Origin: Streptomyces sannanensis
GTDB taxonomy: Bacteria; Actinomycetota; Actinomycetes; Streptomycetales; Streptomycetaceae
Assembly: GCF_039536205.1 (NCBI RefSeq)
Contig: NZ_BAAAYL010000001.1
Span: 5,828,001-5,892,000, forward strand
Length of the DNA: 64,000 bases
Direction: 5' to 3'
Shown: in pieces, positions 34,640 to 43,961 of the stretch
How the letters are laid out: each line of letters starts with the position of its first letter
Position numbering within the stretch: the stretch's first letter is position 1
Position numbers and translations under genes: made by a program
The notes under the pieces: generated by a model
Databases searched by the model: none
What the model was told of the DNA's origin: nothing
The model's input: only the letters and a program-made list of their open reading frames with translations

Positions 34640-35488
34640 TCAGTCCTGGGGGGCCGGGCTCGGGACGGCTATGCGGTGCTCGCCCGCGTACACGTTCATC
34701 GAGGTGCCGCGCAGGAAGCCGACCAGGGTCAGGCCCGTCTCGGCGGCCAGGTCGACGGCGAGCGAGGAGGGGGCCGAGACCGCGGCCAGCACCGGGATAC
34801 CGGCCATCACCGCCTTCTGGGCCAGCTCGAACGAGGCCCGGCCCGAGACCAGCAGGACCGCGCGCGACAGCGGCAGCCGGTCGTCGCGCAGGGCGCGGCC
34901 GATCAGTTTGTCGACGGCGTTGTGGCGGCCGACGTCCTCCCGGACGTCGAGCAGTTCGCCGGTCTCCGAGAACAGCGCGGCGGCGTGCAGGCCGCCGGTG
35001 CGGTCGAAGACGCGCTGGGCGGCGCGCAGCCGGTCGGGGAGCTCCGCGAGGAATTCCGGGGCGACGCGGACCGGAGGGGTGTCCGTGATCGGGAAGCGGG
35101 CGGTGGTACGGACGGCGTCCAGGCTCGCCTTGCCGCACAGCCCGCAGGACGAGGTGGTGTAGACGTTCCGTTCGAGGGTGATGTCGGGGACCGGCACGCC
35201 GGGCGCGAGCCTCACGTCCACCACGTTGTAGGTGTTCGAGCCGTCGTCGGTGGCGCCCGCGCAGTACACGATGTTCTGCACCTCGGCCGCCGCCCCGATC
35301 ACGCCCTCGCTGACGAGAAAGCCCGTGGCGAGCGCGAAGTCGTCGCCCGGCGTACGCATGGTGATCGCGAGCGGCTTGCCGTTCAGCCGGATCTCCAGGG
35401 GTTCCTCGGCGACCAGGGTGTCCGGGCGACTGGACACCGCCCCGTCCCGGATGCGGATGACGCGGCGGCGCTCGGTGACCCGTCCCAT
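34640..35488 (-). CDS. fdhD: Formate dehydrogenase accessory sulfurtransferase FdhD
   Basis: A 282-residue protein with the FdhD signatures: [33 protein letters not shown], the sulfur-carrying cysteines in [14 protein letters not shown], and [15 protein letters not shown]. It transfers sulfur from IscS-type desulfurase to the molybdenum cofactor for formate dehydrogenase. The ribosome site before ATG 35488 is weak (GGGA). No formate dehydrogenase gene is in the window. Confidence 0.93.
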   Translation of the reverse strand: MGRVTERRRVIRIRDGAVSSRPDTLVAEEPLEIRLNGKPLAITMRTPGDDFALATGFLVSEGVIGAAAEVQNIVYCAGATDDGSNTYNVVDVRLAPGVPVPDITLERNVYTTSSCGLCGKASLDAVRTTARFPITDTPPVRVAPEFLAELPDRLRAAQRVFDRTGGLHAAALFSETGELLDVREDVGRHNAVDKLIGRALRDDRLPLSRAVLLVSGRASFELAQKAVMAGIPVLAAVSAPSSLAVDLAAETGLTLVGFLRGTSMNVYAGEHRIAVPSPAPQD

Positions 35489-35663
35489 GGTGATCAGTCC
35501 CGGTTTTCGGTGAGTGATGGAAGGTCTCATTGTCCTGTACGAGCGCGGTGAGGTTGAAAGCCACAAAGACCGGGGGCCGAATCCTGTCGGTTCGCCTGCC
35601 CGGTTACCGGTGAGTCGCGGACAAGACTGGTGAGTTCGTACGGCCTGCAACAAGGAGAGACCC

Positions 35664-36602
35664 ATGACCGGCTCACGTGTCGTCGCGCTCGGGCACTACC
35701 AGCCCGCGAAGGTGCTTACCAACGACGACCTGGCGGCCATGGTGGACACCAGCGACGAGTGGATCAGCACCCGCGTCGGCATCAGGACCCGCCATGTCGC
35801 GGGCCCCGAAGAGCCGGTCGACGAGCTGGCCGCGTACGCCGCCGGAAAGGCGCTCGCCGCCGCCGGTCTCACCCCCGCCGACATCGATCTCGTGCTGGTG
35901 GCCACCTCCACGGCCATCGACCGTTCCCCGAACACCGCGGCCCGGGTCGCGGCCCGGCTCGGCATGGCCTCGCCCGCCACCCTGGACATCAACGTCGTCT
36001 GCGCGGGCTTCACCCATGCCCTCGCCACCGCCGACCATGCGGTACGGGCCGGATCGGCCACCCGCGCGCTGGTGATCGGCGCGGACAAGATGACCGGGAT
36101 CACCGACTGGACCGACCGCACCACCTGCGTCCTGGTCGGGGACGGCGCCGGCGCGGCCGTCATAGAGGCATCCGACGAGCCCGGCATCGGCCCGGTGCTG
36201 TGGGGCTCGGTCCCGGAGATGGGCCACGCCGTCCGGATCGAGGGCACCCCGCCCGTCTTCGCCCAGGAGGGCCAGACCGTCTACCGCTGGGCCACGACCC
36301 AGCTGCCGCCGATCGCCCGCCAGGTCTGCGAACGGGCCGGGTACGCGCCCGAGGATCTGGCGGCGGTCGTCACCCACCAGGCGAACCTGCGGATCATCGA
36401 GCCGCTCGTGAAGAAGCTCGGCGCGGTGAACGCCGTCGTCGCGAAGGACGTGGTGGACTCCGGCAACACCTCGGCCGCCAGCATCCCGATGGCCCTGTCC
36501 AAGTTGGTCGAGCGTGGCGAGATCGAGCCGGGAGCCCCGGTGCTGCTGTTCGGCTTCGGCGGCAACCTCTCCTACGCGGGCCAGGTCATCCGCTGCCCCT
36601 GA
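35664..36602 (+). CDS. Beta-ketoacyl-ACP synthase III (KAS III)
   Basis: A 312-residue thiolase-fold enzyme. The catalytic triad is Cys113 ([11 protein letters not shown]), His in [10 protein letters not shown] and Asn in [11 protein letters not shown], with the C-terminal [13 protein letters not shown] glycine loop. KAS III primes fatty-acid or polyketide chains with acyl-CoA. It stands apart from any fab operon, so it may serve a specialised pathway. AAGGAGAG lies upstream of the ATG. It is divergent from fdhD. Confidence 0.92.
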   Translation: MTGSRVVALGHYQPAKVLTNDDLAAMVDTSDEWISTRVGIRTRHVAGPEEPVDELAAYAAGKALAAAGLTPADIDLVLVATSTAIDRSPNTAARVAARLGMASPATLDINVVCAGFTHALATADHAVRAGSATRALVIGADKMTGITDWTDRTTCVLVGDGAGAAVIEASDEPGIGPVLWGSVPEMGHAVRIEGTPPVFAQEGQTVYRWATTQLPPIARQVCERAGYAPEDLAAVVTHQANLRIIEPLVKKLGAVNAVVAKDVVDSGNTSAASIPMALSKLVERGEIEPGAPVLLFGFGGNLSYAGQVIRCP

Positions 36603-36760
36603 CCGCGCTCGTCAGAACGGCGCACTGCGCACCGGGCCGGGTGACGGCACCCGGTACCGGCCGCCGGTGAGCCGGTCGTTCTCCCGTAGAGGCGACGAAG
36701 CCGGTCAGCGTCTCGTCCGGATCCGCGGGGTCTGCCCGCTCCCGGCCGGCGGGCCTGCCG

Positions 36761-37957
36761 CTACGGGCGCAGGCGGCGTCTGAACCTGCTCAGGCGCGGG
36801 TACCTGATCTGCTGCTCGCGGGAGTGACGGTCGAGCTCCTCCACCAGCCGCTCGGAGCGCTTTTCGATGTCCAGTTCGTCCAGAACGCGGTCCGCCTCGG
36901 CCAGCAGTGCCCCGTGGAGCTGCCACTGTGCGGAGTGGGCACGCACCTGGTCGAGCAGGAGGTGGGCGACGAGGTCGCGGCTCTCGCGTCCTGCGGCCAG
37001 TTCCGCGGTGAGGCGGGCCTCCGCTCCCTCGGCGTTCGTGCTGACCTCGGTGGTGATCAGCTCGGCGAAGCTCTCGATCGCGTTGGCCATGTGGCGGAAC
37101 AGGCTTTGCCAGGCGGTGGTGACGTGGGGCGGGAAGAGCGGCTCGTGGGCTGCCCGGGTCTTGGCGAGGTCGGTCAGCGTCCGGCAGGCCACGCGGAGCA
37201 CCACCGCGCAGATCTCCAGGGTGTCCAGCCCGGTGCGCAGTACGAGCCGGTGGAGCAGCCCCTCCTTGACCCGCGGGTTCATCCGCAGGCTGTCCTCGGC
37301 CTGCCGGAGGGCGGCGTCCACCTGGACGATGTCGTGGTCCAGCCGACGCGCCTCGTGGAGCCGGGCCGCGGCCTCCTGCCACGGGGTGGGGCCGGAGAGT
37401 TCCTCGCCGATGTGCGCCAGGAGTCCGTGCATCCGCGCGGCGAGGTCCGCGATGGCCTCATTGGCGGACCTCACCCACACCGGTGGCACGAGCACGGTGT
37501 TGAACAGCAGTCCCACGACAGCGCCGATCAGGGTCTCCAGCACCCTGTCCCAGGCCGTCGCCGCCACCCGGGTGACACCCAGGACGAGCATGGCGCTGAT
37601 CGCCACTTCGGGCACGAATTCGTCGACCCGTACGAAGTGTCCGATGACGAGCGACGCCAGAATGACCAGCCCGAGGCTCCACCAGCTCAGGCCGACGAGG
37701 GCGCTGAAGCCGATGGCGATGACGACCCCGGCCACCACCGAGTTCACCCTGCGGATGCTGGTGGTGAGCGTGGTGTACAAGGTGACCTGGACGACGAGCA
37801 GGGCGGTCAGCGGGGCGGTGAGGGGCGCGGGCTCGCTGCTCAGCTGGAGGGCGACCACGTACGAAAGGACGGCGGCGCCGGTGGAACGCACCGTCTGTAC
37901 GACGACGGGTTCTCTCTGGAGCCGACGAAGGTCGCGCAGGACAGTGACTTCAGGCAC
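36761..37957 (-). CDS. FUSC/aromatic acid exporter-family membrane protein
   Basis: A 398-residue protein. The N-terminal 160 residues hold six hydrophobic helices of the FUSC/ArAE type (RSTGAAVLSYVVALQL, APLTALLVVQVTLYTTLTTS). The C-terminal half is a long soluble helical region rich in Glu, Arg and Leu, probably coiled coil. Relatives export aromatic acids. GTG 37957 has GAGGGGG upstream. It ends near the convergent KAS III gene. Confidence 0.82.
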   Translation of the reverse strand: MPEVTVLRDLRRLQREPVVVQTVRSTGAAVLSYVVALQLSSEPAPLTAPLTALLVVQVTLYTTLTTSIRRVNSVVAGVVIAIGFSALVGLSWWSLGLVILASLVIGHFVRVDEFVPEVAISAMLVLGVTRVAATAWDRVLETLIGAVVGLLFNTVLVPPVWVRSANEAIADLAARMHGLLAHIGEELSGPTPWQEAAARLHEARRLDHDIVQVDAALRQAEDSLRMNPRVKEGLLHRLVLRTGLDTLEICAVVLRVACRTLTDLAKTRAAHEPLFPPHVTTAWQSLFRHMANAIESFAELITTEVSTNAEGAEARLTAELAAGRESRDLVAHLLLDQVRAHSAQWQLHGALLAEADRVLDELDIEKRSERLVEELDRHSREQQIRYPRLSRFRRRLRP

Positions 37958-38298
37958 GCTGTCCCCCTCTTCCCGTCGCCGCGGTCGCCGTCACCCTTGG
38001 AAGCCTGCCACCCGACCATCGTCGTCCCGGTGCGGCAGTCCACGCACCTCGGCCGGGTGAAGCCGCGGGGGCGGCGGCCACGGAGAGCTGATGGACACGA
38101 CGAGTGCGCGCTGCGTTCCGGGCCGAGGTCATCCGCTGCCCTTACCGTACGTGAGGGTCGTCGGATCGCCCAGGACCCAGCGTGCTGACGTCGGCCGTCA
38201 GCTGGTGCGGGAGCGGTCCAGCAGGTGGCGTGCTCACGGAGAACCTGGCCCGGCGCCTGCTCGCGCAGGGCGCCGACCTGCTCCGGGTCGAGCTCGCC
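37958..38298. other. 341-bp intergenic region
   Basis: No recognisable gene. It contains a 16-base match (38126-38141, AGGTCATCCGCTGCCC) to the end of the KAS III gene at 36583-36598, which may be chance or a small duplication. A short plus-strand frame near 38220 (GVLTENLARRLLAQGADLLR) looks protein-like but has no start or family. Confidence 0.4.
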
Positions 38299-38700
38299 CT
38301 AATTTCGCCGGGGGCCCAGCACGGCCTGTGTCTGGGTCGTCTGGCCCACCGGTCGGCCGTCCGCGTCATGCACCTCGGTCTGCACCACGACGAAGCTGCT
38401 CCCGATGTGCAGCGGCCGGGCGGTCGCGCGGACGGTGCCGCCCCGTACGGCGCGGAAGAAGTTAGTCTTCGACTCCACCGTCGAAGTGGCCGCTCCCGGC
38501 GGCAGGTTGAGGAACGCGCACACCGCGCCGACCGTGTCGGCCAGCGTCATGAGGGCACCGCCGTGCAGGACGTCGCCCACCGTGCACAGCTTGGCCGACC
38601 AGTCCAGGGTGCCGACGGTGCGCTCCGGCGCCGCCTCTTCGAGAACGATGTCCAGGTGGGCGGCGAACGGCACCGCGGCAAGGATGTCAGCTGGGGTCAT
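38299..38700 (-). CDS. PaaI-type hotdog thioesterase
   Basis: A 133-residue hotdog-fold protein with the family motif VGDVLHGGALMTLADTVGAV, in which the HGG segment and the Asp of LAD are the active-site region, and KTNFFRAVRGGTVRATARPL on the central strands. It would hydrolyse acyl-CoA thioesters. ATG follows AAGGA. It is divergent from the ROK regulator but separated by that gene's promoter. Confidence 0.9.
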   Translation of the reverse strand: MTPADILAAVPFAAHLDIVLEEAAPERTVGTLDWSAKLCTVGDVLHGGALMTLADTVGAVCAFLNLPPGAATSTVESKTNFFRAVRGGTVRATARPLHIGSSFVVVQTEVHDADGRPVGQTTQTQAVLGPRRN

Positions 38701-38800
38701 GACGGAGATCCTTTCCTGAGCGCGGCGGTGGCAACACGGTGATTCAGGCCGCAGGACACTCGGGATGAGGAGCGCGGGCGACTTTGTCCTGTCGGAGGAA

Positions 38801-38858
38801 AAAGTTGAAGTGGATTGCTGCGCAACTTCTTCCCACTCAGGTCAAGCGCTGCTACGTT
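38801..38858 (+). promoter_or_regulatory. ROK regulator promoter and candidate operator
   Basis: The palindrome AAGTTG (38802-38807) and CAACTT (38823-38828) flanks GGATTGCTGCG. It is followed by a -35 like TTCCCA (38830-38835), a 17-bp spacer and a -10 like TACGTT (38853-38858). The whole arrangement, including AAGTT.AA, TTGCTGC.CAA and GCTACG.TCC, recurs at 46361-46422 before the 1006-residue secreted protein. Transcription should start near 38865. Confidence 0.7.
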
Positions 38859-38902
38859 CCCTCGAAAGCCCGGCAGACAGCCGAAGAGGCGGGGAGGGAT
38901 TC

Positions 38903-40093
38903 GTGAGGCGCATGACAGCTCGGCCCGCGAACGCGCACCAGGCACGGCTGCTCCGGCTGCTCCGTGACGGTGGCCCCAACTCCCGTGCCCAGCTCGGCGA
39001 TCAGATCGACCTCTCGCGGTCCAAGCTCGCCGTCGAGGTGGACCGGCTGCTGGAGACGGGGCTGATCGTCGCGGACGGCTTCGCCGCGTCCCGTGGCGGC
39101 CGGCGCTCGCACAACATCCGCCTCGCGCCGGAACTCCGCTTCCTCGGGGTCGACATCGGCGCCACCAGCATCGATGTCGCCGTCACCAACCCCGAGTTGG
39201 AAGTCCTGGGCCACCTCAACCAGCCCATGGACGTCCGTGAGGGCCCGGTTGCCGTCTTCGAGCAGGTGCTGGCGATGGCCGCCAAGCTCAAGGCGTCCGG
39301 TATCGCCGAGGGTTTCGACGGTGCCGGGATCGGCGTACCGGGGCCGGTCCGCTTCCCCGAGGGCATCCCGGTCGCCCCGCCGATCATGCCCGGCTGGGAC
39401 GGCTTCCCGGTGCGCGAGGCACTCAGCCAGGAGCTTGGCTGCCCCGTCATGGTCGACAACGACGTCAATCTGATGGCGATGGGGGAACAGCACGCGGGCG
39501 TCGCCCGCTCGGTCGGCGACTTCCTCTGCGTCAAGATCGGTACGGGCATCGGCTGCGGCATCGTCGTCGGCGGCCATGTCTACCGGGGGACGACCGGAAG
39601 CGCCGGCGACATCGGCCATATCCAGGTCGACCCGGACGGCCGCGCCTGCGCCTGCGGCAACCGGGGCTGCCTGGAGGCCCACTTCAGCGGGGCGGCCCTC
39701 GCCCGCGACGCCGAGGACGCGGCGCGCACCGGCCGCTCGCAGGAGCTGGCCGCGAAGCTGGAGGCCTCGGGCCGGCTCACCGCCGTCGACGTCGCGGCGG
39801 CGGCAGCCGCCGGGGACGCCACCTCGCTCCAGCTGATCCGCGAGGGCGGCAACCGGGTCGGCCAGGTCATCGCCGGTCTCGTCAGCTTCTTCAACCCGGG
39901 TCTGGTCGTGATCGGCGGCGGGGTCACCGGCCTCGGCCACAATCTGCTCGCCGCCGTCCGCACCCAGGTCTACCGTCAGTCGCTGCCGCTGGCCACCGGC
40001 AACCTGCCCATCGTGCTGGGAGAGTTGGGGCCGGTCGCCGGGGTCATCGGGGCCGCCCGGCTCATCAGCGACCACCTCTTCTCACCCGCCTGA
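38903..40093 (+). CDS. ROK-family transcriptional repressor
   Basis: A 396-residue protein: an N-terminal winged helix (SRAQLGDQIDLSRSKLAVEV) followed by a ROK sugar-kinase fold with FLGVDIGATSIDVAV, the catalytic-type Asp in MVDNDVNLMAMGE, and the zinc motif CACGNRGCLEAHF. It should bind a sugar and control the downstream genes. GTG 38903 has GGGAGG five bases upstream. It heads the cluster of sugar ABC importer and oxidoreductase genes, with a candidate operator in its own promoter, so autoregulation is likely. Confidence 0.92.
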   Translation: MRRMTARPANAHQARLLRLLRDGGPNSRAQLGDQIDLSRSKLAVEVDRLLETGLIVADGFAASRGGRRSHNIRLAPELRFLGVDIGATSIDVAVTNPELEVLGHLNQPMDVREGPVAVFEQVLAMAAKLKASGIAEGFDGAGIGVPGPVRFPEGIPVAPPIMPGWDGFPVREALSQELGCPVMVDNDVNLMAMGEQHAGVARSVGDFLCVKIGTGIGCGIVVGGHVYRGTTGSAGDIGHIQVDPDGRACACGNRGCLEAHFSGAALARDAEDAARTGRSQELAAKLEASGRLTAVDVAAAAAAGDATSLQLIREGGNRVGQVIAGLVSFFNPGLVVIGGGVTGLGHNLLAAVRTQVYRQSLPLATGNLPIVLGELGPVAGVIGAARLISDHLFSPA

Positions 40094-40182
40094 TCCCGGG
40101 CCCTCCGGGCCCGTACGACCGCATCGCCGCACCTGGTTCTGCCCTGCCCGCTCACCGGCCGCACCCGCCGAGGGGAACCGTC

Positions 40183-41766
40183 ATGGCACCAGCGCAACCA
40201 CCCCTGCTCACCATGTCCGGCATCACCAAGTCCTTCCCCGGCGTACGTGCCCTCGACGGCGTCGACCTGGAGGTCCAGGCCGGCGAAGTGCACTGTCTGC
40301 TCGGGCAGAACGGCGCCGGCAAGTCGACCCTCATCAAGGTGCTCGCCGGGGCCCATCAGCCCGACGACGGAACGATCACCTGGCACGGCGAGCAGGTGGC
40401 CCTGAAGTCGCCCATCGCCGCCATGCGCCGCGGCATCGCCACCATCTACCAGGAACTCGACCTGGTGGAGGGGCTCTCGGTCGCCGAGAACGTCTTCCTC
40501 GGCCATGAGCCGACCACCGCCGGCTTCGTCGTGAACGGGCGGGAGGCGCGTACCACCACAGGCGCGCTGCTCCACAGGCTCGGCCATCCCGAGATCGATC
40601 CCGGCCGGCTCGTCGGATCGCTCTCCGCCGCGCAGCAGCAGATCGTCTCCATGGCCCGCGCACTCTCCCATGACGTCCGGCTGATCGTGATGGACGAGCC
40701 GTCGGCCGCGCTCGACCCCGACGAGACCGCCAACCTCTTCCGTATCGTCGCGGACCTGACCGCCGAGGGTGTCGCGGTCGTCTACATCTCCCACCGGCTG
40801 GAGGAGATCCGGCGCATCGGCGACCGGGTGACCGTCCTCAAGGACGGCCGTGCGGTGGCTGTGGGGCTCCCGGCGAAGGACACGCCCACCCGCGAGGTGG
40901 TCGCCCTGATGACCGGCCGTAATGTCGAGTACGTCTTCCCGGAGAGGCCCGTCCGGCCGCCGGACGGCGAACCGGTGCTGCGGACCGAAGGGCTCGCCAG
41001 GGAGGGCGAGTTCGCCCCGCTCGACCTCGAGGTGCGCCCGGGCGAGATCGTCGGCCTCGCCGGTCTGGTCGGCTCGGGCCGCTCCGAGATCCTGGAGACC
41101 GTCTACGGCGCGCGCCGCCCCGGCGCGGGACGCGTGTACGTCGACGGGCGCCCCCTCAGGCCGGGCAGCGTCCGGGCCGCGGTGCGCGCCGGGCTCGGGC
41201 TGGCCCCCGAGGAGCGCAAGGCCCAGGGCCTGCTGATGCTCGAATCCGTCACCCGCAATGTGTCGGTGTCGTCGCTGTCCCGCTTCTCGCGAGCCGGCTG
41301 GCTCAACCGTACGGGTGAACGCGACGCCGCCCGGCAGGCCACCCGCAAGCTGTCCCTGCGGCCCGACAACCCCGACGCCCCCATCCGCACCCTGTCCGGC
41401 GGCAACCAGCAGAAGGCCGTACTGGCGCGGTGGCTGCTGCGCGGCTGCCGGGTGCTCCTGCTCGACGAACCGACGCGCGGCGTGGACGTGGGCGCTCGCG
41501 CCGAGCTCTACGCCGTGATCAGACGGCTGGCCGACGAGGGCCTTGCCGTGCTGCTCGTGTCCAGCGAGGTGCCGGAGGTGCTGGGCCTCGCCGACCGGGT
41601 GCTGGTGCTCCGCGAGGGACGGGTGGTGCACACCGCGCCGGCCCGTGAACTGGACGAGCACCGCGTACTCGACCTCGTGCTGGAAGGGAGCCCCGACGGT
41701 TCCGCCGGAACCGCGGGGCGGAGCGCCGGCCGGGCCGCCACATCGACGCGAAAGGAGTCCCGGTGA
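40183..41766 (+). CDS. Sugar ABC transporter ATP-binding protein (CUT2, RbsA-type)
   Basis: A 527-residue tandem ATPase. The first half has Walker A GQNGAGKST, signature LSAAQQQIV and Walker B LIVMDEPSAALD. The second has a degenerate Walker A GLVGSGRSE, signature LSGGNQQKAVLARWL and LLLDEPTRGVDVG, the normal CUT2 pattern. It powers uptake of a monosaccharide or cyclitol. GAGGGG is seven bases upstream of ATG. The permease start overlaps its stop (GTGA). Confidence 0.93.
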   Translation: MAPAQPPLLTMSGITKSFPGVRALDGVDLEVQAGEVHCLLGQNGAGKSTLIKVLAGAHQPDDGTITWHGEQVALKSPIAAMRRGIATIYQELDLVEGLSVAENVFLGHEPTTAGFVVNGREARTTTGALLHRLGHPEIDPGRLVGSLSAAQQQIVSMARALSHDVRLIVMDEPSAALDPDETANLFRIVADLTAEGVAVVYISHRLEEIRRIGDRVTVLKDGRAVAVGLPAKDTPTREVVALMTGRNVEYVFPERPVRPPDGEPVLRTEGLAREGEFAPLDLEVRPGEIVGLAGLVGSGRSEILETVYGARRPGAGRVYVDGRPLRPGSVRAAVRAGLGLAPEERKAQGLLMLESVTRNVSVSSLSRFSRAGWLNRTGERDAARQATRKLSLRPDNPDAPIRTLSGGNQQKAVLARWLLRGCRVLLLDEPTRGVDVGARAELYAVIRRLADEGLAVLLVSSEVPEVLGLADRVLVLREGRVVHTAPARELDEHRVLDLVLEGSPDGSAGTAGRSAGRAATSTRKESR

Positions 41767-42815
41767 CACAGCAGCCAGTCTCGCCGGCCCAGCAGGACGG
41801 GGCCGACGCCGGAACCGTCTCCGCGACGTCTCCCGAGTCCGCAGCCAGGCACGGGGGACCGCGGTCACTGGGGCTGCGCCTCGACGTCCGCAATCTGTCG
41901 CTGCTCGGCGTACTCGCCGTGCTCGTCGCGGTCGGCGGCTTCACCAAGCCCGACCAGTTCCTCGACACGAGCAACCTCCAGCTCGTCCTCACCCAGGCCT
42001 CGGTGATCGGCGTCGTCACCGTCGGCATGACCTTCGTCATCATCAGCGGCGGCATCGATCTGTCGGTCGGGGCGATCGTCGCACTCGCCTCGGTGTGGGC
42101 GACGACGGTGGCCACACAGGAGTACGGCTTCGTGGGCATCCTCTTCACCGCGGTGGTCGTGGGGCTGGGCTGCGGCCTGGTGAACGGGCTGCTCGTGGCG
42201 TACGGCGGCATTGTGCCGTTCATCGCCACACTGGCCATGCTCGCCTCGGCGCGCGGCCTCGCCCTGCAGATCACCGACGGCAGGACGCAGATCGTGAGCG
42301 TCCAGTCCGTCCTCGACCTGGGCATCCCGGACTCGTACATCCTCGGCATACCGCCGCTGGTGCTGGTCTTCGCGGCCGTCACCGTCATCGGCTGGCTGGT
42401 GCTGAACCGTACGACCTTCGGGCGGCGCACGGTCGCGGTCGGCGGCAACGCGGAAGCCGCCCGGCTGGCGGGGATCGACGTGCGCAGGCAGCGCCTCTTC
42501 CTCTATCTGCTCTCCGGGCTGTGCTGCGGCATCGCGGCCTTCCTGCTGATCATCCTGTCCGGCTCCGGCCAGAACACCAACGGCAATCTGTACGAACTCG
42601 ACGCCATCGCCGCCGCCATCATCGGCGGAACGCTGCTGAGCGGCGGCCGCGGAACCATCGTCGGCTCGGTGCTCGGCGTACTCGTCTTCACCACCATCAC
42701 CAACATCTTCGTGCTCAACAACCTGCAGAGCGACGTCCAGCAGATCGCCAAGGGCGCGATCATCGTCGCCGCCGTCCTGGTCCAGCGCCGCACGCTGCGC
42801 AACGGCGAGGTCTGA
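41763..42815 (+). CDS. Sugar ABC transporter permease (CUT2, RbsC-type)
   Basis: A 350-residue membrane protein with an N-terminal 40-residue soluble tail and about ten hydrophobic helices. Family features are GMTFVIISGGIDLSVGAIVA and VGGNAEAARLAGIDVRRQRL. GTG 41763 has AAGGAG five bases upstream and overlaps the ATPase stop. It forms the channel for the substrate delivered by the lipoprotein at 42875. Confidence 0.93.
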   Translation: MTQQPVSPAQQDGADAGTVSATSPESAARHGGPRSLGLRLDVRNLSLLGVLAVLVAVGGFTKPDQFLDTSNLQLVLTQASVIGVVTVGMTFVIISGGIDLSVGAIVALASVWATTVATQEYGFVGILFTAVVVGLGCGLVNGLLVAYGGIVPFIATLAMLASARGLALQITDGRTQIVSVQSVLDLGIPDSYILGIPPLVLVFAAVTVIGWLVLNRTTFGRRTVAVGGNAEAARLAGIDVRRQRLFLYLLSGLCCGIAAFLLIILSGSGQNTNGNLYELDAIAAAIIGGTLLSGGRGTIVGSVLGVLVFTTITNIFVLNNLQSDVQQIAKGAIIVAAVLVQRRTLRNGEV

Positions 42816-42874
42816 ACGTCGGGCCTCGCAACCGCCCCACCCCGCGTACGAATTGAACGAAGGGTCCAGCAGCC

Positions 42875-43912
42875 ATGCCAGAAACCAGCCGCAGAGGACT
42901 GCTCTTCGGCACCGCGGCCGTCTCCGCGGGCGCCCTCCTCACCGCCTGCACCAGCAACGAGCCCAAGAAGGAGACCCCCGCCGCCGACAGCCGGCCGGCC
43001 GCGGACGACAAGCCCGGCAAGCACGTCACCATCGGTTTCGCCGGCCCCAAGGCCGACCACGGCTGGCTCAACGCCATCAACGAGAACGCGAAGGCGCGGG
43101 CCGGGAAGTACTCGGACGTGACCCTGGAGATCACCGGGGGGTCCAACGACATCGCCGCGCAGATCGGCCAGATCGACACGCTGATCAACAAGAAGGTCGA
43201 TGTGCTGGTGATCCTGCCGGCCGACGGAAAGGCGCTCACCCAGGTCGGGCTGAAGGCGATGAAGGCCGGCATCCCCGTCGTCAACCTGGACCGTGTCTTC
43301 GCCTCGCCGCAGGCCTACCGCTGCTGGATCGGCGGCGACAACTACGGCATGGGCCTCAACGCCGGACGGTTCATCGGCGAGCGGCTGAAGGACAAGCCCG
43401 ACGCCAAGGTCGTCGAACTGGCGGGCATGGACAACCTGGAACTGACCAAGCAGCGCACCCAGGGCTTCGACGACGCCCTGAAGAACTACCCCAACATCAA
43501 GAAGGTGGCGCGGCAGGCCGCCGATTTCACGGTGGAGACGGGCCAGGCCAAGATGGCCCAACTGCTTCAGGCCCAGAAGCAGTTCGACGCACTGTGGAAC
43601 CACGACGACGACCAGGGCGTGGGCGCGCTGCGTGCCATCCAGCAGGCGGGCCGGGACGACTTCCTGATGGTCGGCGGCGCCGGCGCCAAGTCCGCGATGG
43701 ACGCGATCAAGGCCGACGACTCCGTGCTCAAGGCCACGGTGCTCTATCCGCCGACCATGGCAGCCTCCGCCATCGACCTGGCCCGGGCGCTGGGCCAGGG
43801 CAAGGGCGTCGGCGGCCTCTCCGAGCTGGAGATCCCGGCCTCGCTCACCCTCTACTCGGCCGTGGTCACCAAGGACAACGTCGACGAATACCTGCCCACC
43901 GGCTTCAGGTGA
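42875..43912 (+). CDS. Sugar ABC transporter substrate-binding lipoprotein
   Basis: A 345-residue protein with a twin-arginine start (ETSRRGLLFG) and lipobox LLTAC, so probably Tat-exported and lipid-anchored. The mature part is a periplasmic-binding-protein type I fold: VTIGFAGPKADHGWLNAINE, VDVLVILPADGKAL and IPVVNLDRVF. It captures the sugar for the CUT2 importer. GAAGGG lies upstream of the ATG. Its substrate is probably a glycoside, sugar or cyclitol, judged by the downstream enzymes. Confidence 0.92.
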   Translation: MPETSRRGLLFGTAAVSAGALLTACTSNEPKKETPAADSRPAADDKPGKHVTIGFAGPKADHGWLNAINENAKARAGKYSDVTLEITGGSNDIAAQIGQIDTLINKKVDVLVILPADGKALTQVGLKAMKAGIPVVNLDRVFASPQAYRCWIGGDNYGMGLNAGRFIGERLKDKPDAKVVELAGMDNLELTKQRTQGFDDALKNYPNIKKVARQAADFTVETGQAKMAQLLQAQKQFDALWNHDDDQGVGALRAIQQAGRDDFLMVGGAGAKSAMDAIKADDSVLKATVLYPPTMAASAIDLARALGQGKGVGGLSELEIPASLTLYSAVVTKDNVDEYLPTGFR

Positions 43913-43961
43913 CCCGCGCTTTCACACGCCGGATTCCAGTGACCGTGGAGGAGGATCACAT

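Noticed and set aside
36583..38141. 16-base match between the KAS III gene end and 38126-38141
   Set aside because: Short, without extension on either side beyond a few bases; probably chance in GC-rich DNA.
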